In this document: piece by piece, positions 42,883-51,752 of the stretch
Layout: each line of letters opens with the position of its first letter
Position numbering within the stretch: the first letter of the stretch is position 1
Assembly (NCBI RefSeq): GCF_019801215.1
Contig: NZ_JAHVJO010000001.1
Location: 1,364,001-1,428,000, forward strand
Direction of reading: 5' to 3'
DNA from: Fictibacillus nanhaiensis
GTDB lineage: Bacteria > Bacillota > Bacilli > Bacillales > Fictibacillaceae
DNA: 64,000 bases
Program-made: the position numbers and the translations under genes
The notes under the pieces: generated by a model
Told to the model about the DNA's origin: nothing
The model's database searches: none
Seen by the model: the letters and a program-made list of their open reading frames with translations, nothing else

Positions 42883-42922
42883 ACTAAAACCATCACATAT
42901 AAGTGGGGTTTTAGTTTTTTTG
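42883..42922 (+). terminator. Terminator after sspH
   Basis: ACTAAAACC with inner CAC pairs with GTG and GGTTTTAGT, followed by TTTTTTTG. Confidence 0.85.
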
Positions 42923-42927
42923 TCCAA

Positions 42928-42956
42928 ATAAAAAAACCCTTTAATACGACTTAAAG
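42928..42956 (-). terminator. Terminator after the cupin gene
   Basis: ACCCTTTAA pairs with TTAAAGGGT over a 6-base loop, then seven T on the minus strand; it overlaps the stop codon. Confidence 0.75.
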
Positions 42957-43325
42957 GGTCACATGACTGATGCTTTTTACTTTTTTGACAACAACTCGAT
43001 CTCCGTGTGCGGGTGGTTGTGAGGTGACGATGAACTCAACAGGTTCATTGCATTCGTTTCGAATCTGATGAGGAGTACCTGCCGGGATTTCAATACCTTG
43101 TTGTGGATATAACGTCCATTCTTCACCATCTTTTTCTATAATAGCCTCACCACTTAACAGAAAGAAAAACTGCCGGGAGAACACATGATAATGCCTTACT
43201 TCTGAAGAATGAGGAGGCATTTTTTCATGAATGATACTTAAGTCGTCTTGTTTAAGGAGGTGCCAGCCATCGCATGCATCTCCCCATTGATAATGTTCAG
43301 CATTCATAACACTTATTTTTGCCAT
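42951..43325 (-). CDS. Cupin-domain protein
   Basis: A 124-residue single beta-barrel. The first cupin motif is in SSEVRHYHVFSRQFFFLLSGE with metal-binding His, the second in EIPAGTPHQIRNECN. Such small cupins bind a metal or a small ligand; substrate unknown. The ATG at 43325 follows GGAGGTTGT; 23 residues in front of it in the open frame are spurious. It begins 12 bases after the DUF1992 gene, so they are probably one unit. Confidence 0.82.
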   Translation of the reverse strand: MAKISVMNAEHYQWGDACDGWHLLKQDDLSIIHEKMPPHSSEVRHYHVFSRQFFFLLSGEAIIEKDGEEWTLYPQQGIEIPAGTPHQIRNECNEPVEFIVTSQPPAHGDRVVVKKVKSISHVTL

Positions 43326-43336
43326 ACAACCTCCAA

Positions 43337-43759
43337 TTATTTGTTCAAAACGTCCTCCAGTTTCACTTTCATCCGCTGAGCTGTAGGCGGACATGTTAAG
43401 TTGTGGTGAAACACTTTTTGATTAATGGTTTCTACTGTTTTTTTTATGTTGTATTCTACCGCATACATTTTTAGTTCCTCTTTTAATACGTCTATCTCCT
43501 TACCAAGTTTCACCCAATTTGGTAATACGTTATTATCATTCATCACTTTATGAAGCCGCTTCTCGGGGTTATAAACTAAATCTTCATCAATACTAAGCGG
43601 TTTCCCCATTCCTTCAAGATCGTCAAAGGCACCTTCTTTTTGTGCTCGCTTAACAATAGCTGTTATGTGGTCTTCGTAAAACCATGCGTTCGTTTGTTCA
43701 TCCTTCATTAAAATCTCACGTTTTTGCAGTTCCTTTTCATATGACGGTTTTTTTTCCAT
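43337..43759 (-). CDS. DUF1992 / DnaJ-homolog subfamily C28-like protein
   Basis: A 140-residue protein carrying the conserved segment EGAFDDLEGMGKPLSIDED followed by LHKVMNDNNVLPNWVKLGKE, typical of DUF1992 (the DNAJC28 conserved domain), without a J-domain. Function is not known; a co-chaperone role is guessed in the literature. CTGGAGG lies seven bases before the ATG. Confidence 0.82.
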   Translation of the reverse strand: MEKKPSYEKELQKREILMKDEQTNAWFYEDHITAIVKRAQKEGAFDDLEGMGKPLSIDEDLVYNPEKRLHKVMNDNNVLPNWVKLGKEIDVLKEELKMYAVEYNIKKTVETINQKVFHHNLTCPPTAQRMKVKLEDVLNK

Positions 43760-43864
43760 TGTAAAACCTCCAGGAATAAATTTGCTTCTACTAATTAATT
43801 TATGCAGAAACTTTCATTCCCCTCGTACAAGATATGTCAGTTTTATTGCAATATTGTGAAAAAA

Positions 43865-45088
43865 TTAAGAACGCTCTTCATTTGATTTAAAATGTCGAAT
43901 AAAAGGAAATGAGAACACGATTACAGCTACTAGCATTTCCATGGATCCACCCCAAACAAAAATGCCATCAGCACCTATTTTTTCGATAAGGAGACCCGCG
44001 GTTCCTGCTGCGATTGGTTCAGAAATGCCCATAATGATTACCATGATTCCAATTACCCGTCCGAACAGTTTTGGTGGTATTAACGCATGATTCACACTAG
44101 GAGCAATAACGTTTACCGCCGCTTCTAAAAAGCCTACTAACGCAAGAAAGAATAACAATAGAGCAAGGTCTTCAGAGAAGAATCCAATGAGAAGGATGCT
44201 CGCTCCTTGTAAAAAACAAGTCAACAACGTCATGTATGGCTTCGGTCTATGGATGACGAACAAGGAAAAAAGTATGGCTGCAACGACGCTTCCTATAGCA
44301 AGAGACGTATGAGCCCATCCATAGCCTTGAATACCATAATTGAGGTCCTTCATCAAAAAAGGCAAACTTACCATAACTGCTCCTACCGCTGCATTTGCAA
44401 AGAAAGCAAAAGCCGCCATAGTTGCAAGAACCGGTGAACCTACAAAAAAAGCAAATCCTTCTTTGATGCCAGCAAAAAACGATGAAGACTCTTCTACTGA
44501 CCTCTCTTCTTTTACCGAAATGAATAGAAACAATCCTGCAGCTGCAAAGAACGCGAATCCGTTCAACAAAAACGCCATTTTAGCATCATATATCGCATAG
44601 AGCATCGCTCCAAGCAAAGGACCAACGACACTTGCAGCCTGACCAGCCATCATCAATAAACTCATCGACTGCGTGTAATGCTTTTCTGGAACAAGTCTTG
44701 TTCTGAACGTGATAGCAGCAGGCTCACTGACCGCATCGATCAAACCGAAGATCACCCCAGCTGCATAGAAAAAGAATAGATTAGGATCACCAGCTGCTAT
44801 AACTGCAAATAAAAGCAGCAAAATACTACCTCTGCCAATAGCAGATCCTATTAAAAGCTTTTTCACTGAAAAGCGGTCTACTACAACACCTCCAAACAGC
44901 ACGAATGAAAATTTAGTTAACGTAACAACAAGTATGTATGTTCCAACAACAACAGGTGAGCCTGAAATCTGTACGAGCAGCCACATTAACGTGATCATAA
45001 AAATGCTGTCGCCCATCGCAGTTAACATCGAGCTCATCCAAAAATAAAGAAAACTTTTGTTTCGAAAAATCTCACCTGATACCTTCAT
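43865..45088 (-). CDS. MFS transporter (MFS_3, EntS-like)
   Basis: A 407-residue twelve-TM transporter. FLYFWMSSMLTAMGDSIFMI and FGGVVVDRFSVKKLLIGS at the start, and PSVNHALIPPKLFGRVIG later, are features of the MFS_3 group, which includes enterobactin exporters and macrolide pumps. It lies just outside the Fur-controlled siderophore uptake locus, so siderophore export is an attractive but unproven role. AGGGG precedes the ATG. Confidence 0.82.
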   Translation of the reverse strand: MKVSGEIFRNKSFLYFWMSSMLTAMGDSIFMITLMWLLVQISGSPVVVGTYILVVTLTKFSFVLFGGVVVDRFSVKKLLIGSAIGRGSILLLLFAVIAAGDPNLFFFYAAGVIFGLIDAVSEPAAITFRTRLVPEKHYTQSMSLLMMAGQAASVVGPLLGAMLYAIYDAKMAFLLNGFAFFAAAGLFLFISVKEERSVEESSSFFAGIKEGFAFFVGSPVLATMAAFAFFANAAVGAVMVSLPFLMKDLNYGIQGYGWAHTSLAIGSVVAAILFSLFVIHRPKPYMTLLTCFLQGASILLIGFFSEDLALLLFFLALVGFLEAAVNVIAPSVNHALIPPKLFGRVIGIMVIIMGISEPIAAGTAGLLIEKIGADGIFVWGGSMEMLVAVIVFSFPFIRHFKSNEERS

Positions 45089-45303
45089 CGAATGTCAATC
45101 CCCTGCTATTTATATCTCTATCTATTATAGGAAATTTTATGGAAGAAAACGATGAGAGATTATCATTATTTATATTAAATTTAAGTTAGTCATACTTATA
45201 TCCACGTTTTTGAATTAATTAAACGGTATTTTTGATTCTTCCACGTTAAGAGGGATTAATTGTACGTTGCGAATTTCTTATCGGAATTTCTACATAAAAT
45301 TCG

Positions 45304-45343
45304 AAAAAAGAGAAGAGGAAGCGATGACCCGCTTCCTCTTGTT
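45304..45343 (-). terminator. Terminator after the siderophore-binding protein gene
   Basis: AGAGGAAGCG pairs with CGCTTCCTCT, then CTCTTTTTTC on the minus strand. Confidence 0.8.
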
Positions 45344-45349
45344 TAAACC

Positions 45350-46309
45350 TTATTTTTCTAAAAAGTATTTCTCAAGATCATCGATCATTAAGTTCGCTGC
45401 TTTTACACCGCCAGCTGTGTTCCAGACCGCGTCACTTACTTTGTGTGCATTTCCTGATTTAACAACTTCAAGGTTTTTCCAAAGTGGGTTATTCGTCCAC
45501 TCTTTTTCCGTTTCTGTTGCTTTACCGTCTCCAGCTTCGTAAGTAAAATAGAACAGCATGTCTCCATCCATTTCAGGAATGCGTTCTTGTGTTACTTCTT
45601 CAGCGAAATCAGGTTTGTTTTGGTCACCAGGACGGGCGAAACCGATTTGTTTAAGAATCACACCTGAGAACGAATCTTGATGATAGATACGAGATTTTCC
45701 TGGCATGAAACGCACCATGGATACTTCGGTTTTCAGCTTATCTCCAGCTTCCGTTTTAAAGTCTTCGATTCGCTTATCAAACGCAGCTAATACTTCCTTG
45801 CCTTTTTCTTCTTTATTTAACGCTTTAGAGTAAAGTTCAAAGTTGATTTTCCAATCACCGCGAAGGTCTTCTGCAAATACGGTAGGTGCGATTTTATTCA
45901 GTTCATCATATTGCTTTTCTTGGCGCATCTTGTTTCCGATGATAAGATCTGGTTTTAACGATATGATCTTCTCAATGTTAACCGCACTTTCATCACCTAC
46001 TACTTCAACGCCTTCCATGTCGTCCTTAATATGGTCGTACCAAGGATCGCCTAACCAAGACTTAACGGCTCCAACAGGTTTTACGCCAAGAGCCAAAACA
46101 GCTTCTGTTCCTTCATTCGTTAATACGACTACTCGCTTGTTGCTTTTTACATCTGCCGTGCCCATAGCATGTTCAACTTTATATGAAGAATCAGATCCGC
46201 CTTTATTATCTTCTTTCTTTGTTTCCTCTTTCCCTCCGCATGCAGCTAAAGCAAGCATTAATGTGAGGACAGCTGCAAGTGCAAGCCATTTGTATGTAAT
46301 CTTTTTCAT
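45350..46309 (-). CDS. Iron-siderophore ABC transporter substrate-binding lipoprotein
   Basis: A 319-residue lipoprotein (lipobox LAAC, Cys24) of the FeuA/YfiY class III binding-protein fold: KRVVVLTNEGTEAVLALGVK at the start of the first lobe and SLKPDLIIGNKMRQEKQYDE before the linker helix. It should capture a ferric siderophore, possibly of hydroxamate or citrate type, for the divergent FecCD permeases. The ATG at 46309 follows AAGGGGAG; an earlier frame includes that site. Two Fur boxes lie in the shared intergenic region. Confidence 0.92.
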   Translation of the reverse strand: MKKITYKWLALAAVLTLMLALAACGGKEETKKEDNKGGSDSSYKVEHAMGTADVKSNKRVVVLTNEGTEAVLALGVKPVGAVKSWLGDPWYDHIKDDMEGVEVVGDESAVNIEKIISLKPDLIIGNKMRQEKQYDELNKIAPTVFAEDLRGDWKINFELYSKALNKEEKGKEVLAAFDKRIEDFKTEAGDKLKTEVSMVRFMPGKSRIYHQDSFSGVILKQIGFARPGDQNKPDFAEEVTQERIPEMDGDMLFYFTYEAGDGKATETEKEWTNNPLWKNLEVVKSGNAHKVSDAVWNTAGGVKAANLMIDDLEKYFLEK

Positions 46310-46335
46310 TCTGTTCTCTCCCCTTCTCATTTATG

Positions 46336-46395
46336 TAAATGATAATGATAATCAATTACATTTCGTATCATAATATGTCTTGTATACGTTGTCAA
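46336..46395 (-). promoter_or_regulatory. Promoter and Fur box of the binding-protein gene
   Basis: Minus-strand TTGACA (46390-46395), a 17-base spacer and TATGAT (46367-46372) form a strong SigA promoter. Directly downstream is TGATTATCATTATCA (46340-46354), a near-perfect Fur box, placed to block transcription in iron-replete cells. Confidence 0.88.
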
Positions 46396-46403
46396 CACCT
46401 AAA

Positions 46404-46475
46404 TGATAATGATTTTCAAAGTCATTGACAGAAAACTACTTTACTTTTAAACTGTAATTGAGAATATTTTTCATT
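46404..46475 (+). promoter_or_regulatory. Promoter and Fur boxes of the permease operon
   Basis: TGATAATGATTTTCA (46404-46418) is a Fur box just upstream of TTGACA (46425-46430), which with a 17-base spacer reaches TAAACT (46448-46453). A weaker box, TGAGAATATTTTTCA, follows near 46459 at the start point. Confidence 0.8.
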
Positions 46476-46491
46476 AGTAAAAGAGGCTTCT

Positions 46492-47502
46492 ATGAATGGA
46501 ATACTACGTAATACTCATATAAAAACAGTGGGTCTGCTGATCGGTTTAGTCCTGGCTTTCATGATGATCATTTTAAGTGTTGTTCTAGGATACACTGATA
46601 CTACCCTTGCTATGGCAATTGAAGCATACACCGCGTTTAATGGGTCGAATGAACATTTAATCATCCAGCTGTCCCGGGTTCCACGTGCTTTAGTTGGAAT
46701 GGCAGTCGGAATCAGTCTAGGAATAGCCGGAGTTCTCATGCAAGCATTAACAAGAAATCCAATCGCATCACCTGATATTTTTGGTGTAAATGCTGGTGCA
46801 GGTTTTTTTATTGTTTTTGGCGTTACATTTTTAGGAATTACACCTGTACAGCAATTTATGTGGATTGGATTTCTAGGCGCTGCTGTTGCATCTGGGTTAG
46901 CTTATCTGCTCGGATCAGCCGGAAAAGGAGGATTGACTCCTGTAAAATTAACGCTTGCTGGAGCTGTAATGGCCGCCTTGTTTGCATCCTTAACGCAAGG
47001 GATGCTTGTGACAAACGAAAAAGCGTTGGACGAAGTACTGTTTTGGCTTGCAGGTTCTGTTGAAGGCAGAAAACTTTCTATGTTAGCCACCGTTATGCCT
47101 GCTTTATTAATTGCATGGGTTATTTCCATTCTGCTCTCACGCCAGTTGAATGCTTTTGCATTAGGTGAAGACGTGGCGGTCAGCTTAGGTCAAAAAACAA
47201 TACTCTTCAAATTCTTAGCGGCACTTATGGTAATCTTGCTAGCTGGAGGATCTGTAGCGATTGCAGGACCGATCAGCTTTATAGGAATTGTTGTACCACA
47301 CTTTGCTAGATACCTAGTCGGAAATGACCATCGATGGGTTGTTCCTTTTTCAGCACTTACAGGCGGTATTATGCTTGTTGCTGCAGATATTGGTGCTCGC
47401 TACATCATCATGCCCGAGGAAGCCCCTGTTGGAGTTGTTACCGCTTTAATCGGAACACCATTTTTCATATACATTGTTCGTAAAGGAATTTTTCAAAAAT
47501 GA
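46492..47502 (+). CDS. FecCD-family siderophore permease (first subunit)
   Basis: A 336-residue permease with about ten membrane segments. LSRVPRALVGMAVGISLGIA, GVLMQALTRNPIASPDIFGV, and GPISFIGIVVPHFARYLVGN are the hallmark segments of BtuC/FecCD proteins; the last two include the ATPase-contact region. The ATG follows AAAGAGGC, a weak site. It overlaps the second permease gene by four bases, so the two subunits probably form a heterodimer like YfiZ-YfhA. Confidence 0.92.
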   Translation: MNGILRNTHIKTVGLLIGLVLAFMMIILSVVLGYTDTTLAMAIEAYTAFNGSNEHLIIQLSRVPRALVGMAVGISLGIAGVLMQALTRNPIASPDIFGVNAGAGFFIVFGVTFLGITPVQQFMWIGFLGAAVASGLAYLLGSAGKGGLTPVKLTLAGAVMAALFASLTQGMLVTNEKALDEVLFWLAGSVEGRKLSMLATVMPALLIAWVISILLSRQLNAFALGEDVAVSLGQKTILFKFLAALMVILLAGGSVAIAGPISFIGIVVPHFARYLVGNDHRWVVPFSALTGGIMLVAADIGARYIIMPEEAPVGVVTALIGTPFFIYIVRKGIFQK

Positions 47503-48542
47503 AAAAGTATTGGGTCATACAGAGAAAGTCCTACTCCTACTTAATCGATAAAAAAACAACTCTTGCACTTGTTCTGATGGCTTTCGTTGCCCTTTTTTTA
47601 ATGCTCATTAGTATTGGTGTCGGCGAGATGTATATCGCACCTTTGGATGTTTTAAGAGCTTTGACGGGCTCAGGTATAGATATGAATCAGCTCATTGTAA
47701 TGGAATTCAGGCTCCCAAGAGTGTTGGTCGCTTTTATCGCAGGCGCTTCTCTCGCTTTATCTGGTGCAATCTTACAAGGAGTAATTCGAAATCCGCTTGC
47801 TTCTCCTGACATGATTGGGATCACGGGTGGTGCAGGCTTTGCTGCCGTTTCGTTTTTGACAATGTTCAGTGATGATAGCAATAACCTTATCATGAGCATT
47901 AATTATCTCCCTGCATTCGCATTCATAGGTGCAACTATTGTAGCTTTTTTAATCTACGGATTAGCCTGGAAAGACGGTGTTACTCCCATTCGTCTCATTT
48001 TAATAGGCATTGGACTAATGGCACTCTTTCAAGCACTTACTACTTTAATGATGTTGATGGGTCCAATTTATCGAGCGAGTCAGGCGACCATCTGGCTCAC
48101 AGGTACCGTGTACGGAACCTCATGGAAAGAAGTAAAAGCTATGCTGCCGTGGTTTGTTATTATGATTCCAGTTCTCATCCTTCTTGTTCGAAGGTTGAAC
48201 ATTCAAGTTTTTGGTGATGATCTTACGAAAGGTGCAGGAATCGCTGTCCATCGTGAACGGTTTATGCTGCTTATGGCTTGTACAGCTTTAGCCGGCTCAG
48301 CAGTTGCTTTTGCAGGAGCGATGGGGTTTGTCGGATTGATCGGACCTCATATTGCTAGAAGGATTTCAGGTTCCTCATTTGGAGGATTGTTCCCTGCTTC
48401 AGCATTAATTGGCGGAATCATGGTCGTTTTAGCAGACTTAGCTGGCAGAACCCTTTTTTCACCTTTAGAAGTGCCAGCTGGCGTTTTTACAGCAGCGATT
48501 GGTGCACCCTATTTCATTTATCTATTGTTTAAAAATCAATAA
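47499..48542 (+). CDS. FecCD-family siderophore permease (second subunit)
   Basis: A 347-residue permease related to the preceding one: [40 protein letters not shown] and [16 protein letters not shown]. The N-terminal 20 residues are cytosolic and basic. The ATGA overlap with the upstream gene means coupled translation. It completes the transmembrane part of the importer fed by the lipoprotein at 45350. Confidence 0.92.
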   Translation: MKKYWVIQRKSYSYLIDKKTTLALVLMAFVALFLMLISIGVGEMYIAPLDVLRALTGSGIDMNQLIVMEFRLPRVLVAFIAGASLALSGAILQGVIRNPLASPDMIGITGGAGFAAVSFLTMFSDDSNNLIMSINYLPAFAFIGATIVAFLIYGLAWKDGVTPIRLILIGIGLMALFQALTTLMMLMGPIYRASQATIWLTGTVYGTSWKEVKAMLPWFVIMIPVLILLVRRLNIQVFGDDLTKGAGIAVHRERFMLLMACTALAGSAVAFAGAMGFVGLIGPHIARRISGSSFGGLFPASALIGGIMVVLADLAGRTLFSPLEVPAGVFTAAIGAPYFIYLLFKNQ

Positions 48543-48559
48543 CAGGAGTGGATCTCACA

Positions 48560-49378
48560 ATGGGCGTAATCACAACTTCAAACCTTACGTTAGCTTATGG
48601 AAAAGAACCAATCATTGACGGATTGAATTTACAGATTCCAAAAGGCAGAATAACCGTCTTAATAGGAAGCAACGGATGCGGAAAGTCCACGCTGTTACGT
48701 TCCATGGCCCGACTTTTAAGTCCAAAGGGAGGCAATGTTCTATTAAATGGGAAAGATATCGTGAAACGTTCTACAAAACAAGTAGCAAAAGAGCTTGCTA
48801 TCCTCCCGCAAGGTCCTGTTGCCCCTGAAGGATTGACAGTTCTTCAGCTTGTTAAGCAAGGAAGGTTTCCTTATCAATCCTGGTTGCAACAATGGTCTTC
48901 TGAGGATGAAGAGGCGGTTATGAATGCTCTAAAAGCCACGAACTTGCTTCCTTTTATGGAAGCTCCGGTTGATTCCCTTTCAGGCGGACAGCGTCAGCGT
49001 GCATGGATTGCCATGACACTTGCACAGGGTACGGATACGATTTTACTAGATGAACCAACAACCTATTTAGATATGACTCATCAAGTCGAGATTCTTGATC
49101 TGCTTTTTGAATTAAACGAAAAAGAGCAACGTACCATCGTAATGGTGCTTCATGATTTGAACCTAGCTTGCCGATACGCCCATCATATTGTAGCGCTTCA
49201 AGATAAATCGGTTTATGCACAAGGTGCACCTGAAGAAATCATGAATGAACGACTTGTGAAAGATGTTTTCCAAATGACATGTACCATTATTCCTGATCCT
49301 GTATTTGGTACTCCAATGTGTATTCCATATGGAAAGGGGCGTGTTCTTCGCCATGTCAGTACTCCTCAGTACGCCTAA
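48560..49378 (+). CDS. Siderophore ABC transporter ATP-binding protein (FecE/YusV-like)
   Basis: A 272-residue ATPase. Walker [11 protein letters not shown]-loop LAILPQGP, signature [13 protein letters not shown], Walker [13 protein letters not shown] and switch His in [11 protein letters not shown] are all intact. It should power the two FecCD subunits. The ATG at 48560 is preferred, as AGGAG lies in front of it; the GTG at 48548 would overlap that site. Its 3' end overlaps the FhuF-like gene by 26 bases. Confidence 0.93.
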   Translation: MGVITTSNLTLAYGKEPIIDGLNLQIPKGRITVLIGSNGCGKSTLLRSMARLLSPKGGNVLLNGKDIVKRSTKQVAKELAILPQGPVAPEGLTVLQLVKQGRFPYQSWLQQWSSEDEEAVMNALKATNLLPFMEAPVDSLSGGQRQRAWIAMTLAQGTDTILLDEPTTYLDMTHQVEILDLLFELNEKEQRTIVMVLHDLNLACRYAHHIVALQDKSVYAQGAPEEIMNERLVKDVFQMTCTIIPDPVFGTPMCIPYGKGRVLRHVSTPQYA

Positions 49379-50114
49379 GTCTACCGGCTGGACGGCAGAT
49401 GAAAAAAATCATATTAGCCATAACTATCGATTTTCCTTTCAAGCTCCATTTAAGAATGAAGGTGTCGTGGCGGCTGAACAGCTATTAGACGAAGTAAAAC
49501 TTTTAGACTTTTTGGATCAAACTGGACCACGTATCGGTTCAAAACAGAGACCTGTAACCGCATCACTTTTCTTTAAACGGTATGCTTTTTGCAGTCTGAC
49601 AGCTTGTCTTTATGGAATGACAATGCTGAATAAGTCGTTTGATATGAAAATTGAGAACGTCTACTTAATTGATCATAATTCCGAGAGCATGTGGCTCCCC
49701 TCGTTTACGTTAAAAGATGCTTCTGCTGCCCGACATTGCAATGGGTCAAGAGAAGATTTTCGATCCATTGTGCTGGAAACGTTATTTAAAGAAAATGTCA
49801 CGATCATGCTTAGTCATGTAGCAGGCGCTGCTCGGATTTCAAAAGCAACACTCTGGGAGAATGCATGGATTTACATACGCTGGATTTATGAAACATGGTT
49901 AAGTGAAGATCATTCTGAAGAAATGAAACAACGCATTCAAGAGGATTATGCTTTCTTTATGGATGCCCCCGCCTTTCATTTTGGATTATCCAAAAATCCG
50001 TTTCATCGTTTCGCTCCTCCTTCCGGGTGCGAACAAACAAAAGTTCGAAAAACATGCTGCCTTTATTATAAAACAGAAAACGGGACATGCTGCTCTACTT
50101 GCCCAAAACGATAA
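49353..50114 (+). CDS. FhuF-like siderophore ferric reductase (2Fe-2S)
   Basis: A 253-residue protein ending in the FhuF C-terminal iron-sulfur motif: two adjacent Cys in RKTCCLYYK, then Cys-Cys-x2-Cys in GTCCSTCPK. FhuF-type proteins reduce ferric siderophores in the cytoplasm to free the iron. Placement right behind the uptake ATPase, with overlap, fits that role closely. The start is somewhat uncertain: the ATG at 49353 has AAGGGG 13 bases before it, while other ATGs lack a ribosome site. A weak terminator follows. Confidence 0.82.
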   Translation: MSVLLSTPKSTGWTADEKNHISHNYRFSFQAPFKNEGVVAAEQLLDEVKLLDFLDQTGPRIGSKQRPVTASLFFKRYAFCSLTACLYGMTMLNKSFDMKIENVYLIDHNSESMWLPSFTLKDASAARHCNGSREDFRSIVLETLFKENVTIMLSHVAGAARISKATLWENAWIYIRWIYETWLSEDHSEEMKQRIQEDYAFFMDAPAFHFGLSKNPFHRFAPPSGCEQTKVRKTCCLYYKTENGTCCSTCPKR

Positions 50115-50152
50115 ACCACGGAAAAAATCACCATGGTTTTTTGTTTTTTCTT
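50113..50152 (+). terminator. Weak terminator after the FhuF-like gene
   Basis: AACCACGG and CCATGGTT can pair in part, followed by TTTTGTTTTTTC. Confidence 0.45.
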
Positions 50153-50200
50153 AAAGGTTTACGGGTATTTTAGAAGAGAAAGAAGATTGGAGGCGATTTT

Positions 50201-50488
50201 TTGATGATGTGGTTAATCTTGTTTTTGCTAGCTTGTGCCGTTCTTGCAGTCATTTTTTTACTCCCAGGATTTAAAGCGATTAAAGAATCACTTACGACTG
50301 TGGAAAAAATGAAAAGCACCGGTGACAGCATGACAGCCCGAATGAATGACGTGAAAACCCAGCAGCAGCTTCTTCAGGGAAAGAAGGAATATTTGCGATA
50401 TGACCTTCATCAGAAGAAGAACAGCTTTACAACTGTAAAAGAGGCTTTCTCAGATTTGAAACATACCTTTCAAAAAATTAAAAATTAG
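50201..50488 (+). CDS. Small membrane protein with coiled-coil tail
   Basis: A 95-residue protein with one N-terminal membrane segment (about 2-22) and a helical, charged tail that resembles DUF948-type membrane proteins. GGAGG is seven bases before TTG at 50201 and ten before ATG at 50204; either may be used. Six bases separate it from the next gene, so they are co-transcribed. Function unknown. Confidence 0.6.
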   Translation: MMMWLILFLLACAVLAVIFLLPGFKAIKESLTTVEKMKSTGDSMTARMNDVKTQQQLLQGKKEYLRYDLHQKKNSFTTVKEAFSDLKHTFQKIKN

Positions 50489-50494
50489 AGGAAC

Positions 50495-51229
50495 GTGGAC
50501 TTTTTGCGAATTCATACATTTGTATTGACGCCCATTGAAACGCCAGAAGAATCAACGATCCGCTCACTACAACAAGAGAAACTTCCGGCTTATGAGTTTA
50601 ACAAAAAAAATCTGTTTCGAGCTTATTCCCTTTCATCGGGTGAACGACTATTTCACGATCAAAAGAATCAGTGGTATGCAGGAGCTCATTTTTTAAAAGA
50701 CTCTCCTCATCTTATTAAATATGGACGGCAAACGTTTCGTCCACCTTATAAAAACATACCCCATGATGACCTATCTTTTGTAGACATTTTAGAACGGAAC
50801 AGGTGGATACCTGCTAATGGTCAATACGATAAAGCACTGTGCCATGTTGTTGCCGAAGTTGAAAAATTGGAGAATCTTTCTTTAGAAATGCAATCTCGTT
50901 TAGCACATGCGGATGGTGATGATGATCCTCAAGTAGCTCACTCTCTGCATTACATAGAATCAAAACTCAATGGAAAACGGTCGCGTTTTGTTTCAGGTTG
51001 GGAATCTCACTCCTTTGCTACGATTACAGAAAGCCATGTGTTTGCTGATGATATTTTATTGCCTGTTTCTTCATGGCTATATCTCTTGTATTATGTTTAT
51101 TTTCTTAATAACCGTGGTACCATCCCATCTGATCAAATGATGCCCCGGCTGCTAGGGAATTTATGGGCTTCTACAACGAAGGATGTTCCGAGCAATGACA
51201 AACTTTATCAAGTCCTATCTCTTTTATAG
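50495..51229 (+). CDS. Conserved protein of unknown function
   Basis: A 244-residue soluble protein, not recognised. It starts MDFLRIHTFVLTPIETPEES and holds charged helical parts and a small hydrophobic cluster near SWLYLLYYVYFLNN. The GTG start at 50495 is close to its ribosome site (GAGGAAC); a TTG three codons on is an alternative. Only the neighbouring coiled-coil gene gives context. Confidence 0.55.
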   Translation: MDFLRIHTFVLTPIETPEESTIRSLQQEKLPAYEFNKKNLFRAYSLSSGERLFHDQKNQWYAGAHFLKDSPHLIKYGRQTFRPPYKNIPHDDLSFVDILERNRWIPANGQYDKALCHVVAEVEKLENLSLEMQSRLAHADGDDDPQVAHSLHYIESKLNGKRSRFVSGWESHSFATITESHVFADDILLPVSSWLYLLYYVYFLNNRGTIPSDQMMPRLLGNLWASTTKDVPSNDKLYQVLSLL

Positions 51230-51237
51230 GCAAACTA

Positions 51238-51275
51238 AAAGCCCTCCAACAAGTTTAGTCGGAGGGCATATTTTT
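51238..51275. terminator. Bidirectional terminator
   Basis: GCCCTCC pairs with GGAGGGC over a 13-base loop, flanked by ATTTTTT on the plus side and TTTTAG on the minus side. Confidence 0.7.
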
Positions 51276-51637
51276 TATTCCACAACTAGTTTTGATACCA
51301 TTTCTGCGTGCCCCGATCCACATGGAACGCTGCAACGAAGTGTGTATTCACCAGGCTTAAGGTTTACAACATCAGATGAACCGCCTGAAATGTTCACTTT
51401 TTCTCCTTCAATCATCAATCCGTGATTGCCGTCAACATTTTCAAGTTTTAGAGCAACATCTTTATTTGCGGGAATTTTATATTCTTTTTGATCAAATTCA
51501 AAATTGCTCGCTTGAATCGTAATCGTTTCTTCTGCATTCTTTGTGCTTTCTTCTTTATCTTTTCCGCCGCCGCAAGCTGCCAGAATTCCCACAGCCAGAA
51601 TTGAGATTGCCGCGAGCCACAATGATTTTTTCAACAT
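51275..51637 (-). CDS. CuA-type cupredoxin lipoprotein
   Basis: A 120-residue exported lipoprotein (lipobox LAAC, Cys22). The mature part is a single cupredoxin domain with the complete CuA ligand set in cytochrome oxidase subunit II order: His72 (NHGLMI), Cys102 and Cys106 (RCSVPCGSGH), His110 and Met113. It lacks the membrane helices of subunit II and no oxidase genes are near, so it may be a periplasmic-side electron carrier or copper-binding partner. The ATG at 51637 has AAGGAGGC before it. It is encoded next to a Sec-containing thioredoxin-like lipoprotein. Confidence 0.85.
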   Translation of the reverse strand: MLKKSLWLAAISILAVGILAACGGGKDKEESTKNAEETITIQASNFEFDQKEYKIPANKDVALKLENVDGNHGLMIEGEKVNISGGSSDVVNLKPGEYTLRCSVPCGSGHAEMVSKLVVE

Positions 51638-51725
51638 CTCGATTGCCTCCTTGATGGTTTCTATATCCATTATACCCCTATTGTAATGAAGCTAATATGG
51701 AGAATCTGTGACAGTTAGCATCAAT

Positions 51726-51752
51726 AAAAAAAGCCCGGATTTGCTCCGGACT
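51726..51752 (-). terminator. Terminator of the thioredoxin-like selenoprotein gene
   Basis: AGTCCGGA pairs with TCCGGGCT (one G-T pair), then seven T on the minus strand, touching the stop codon. Confidence 0.85.
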
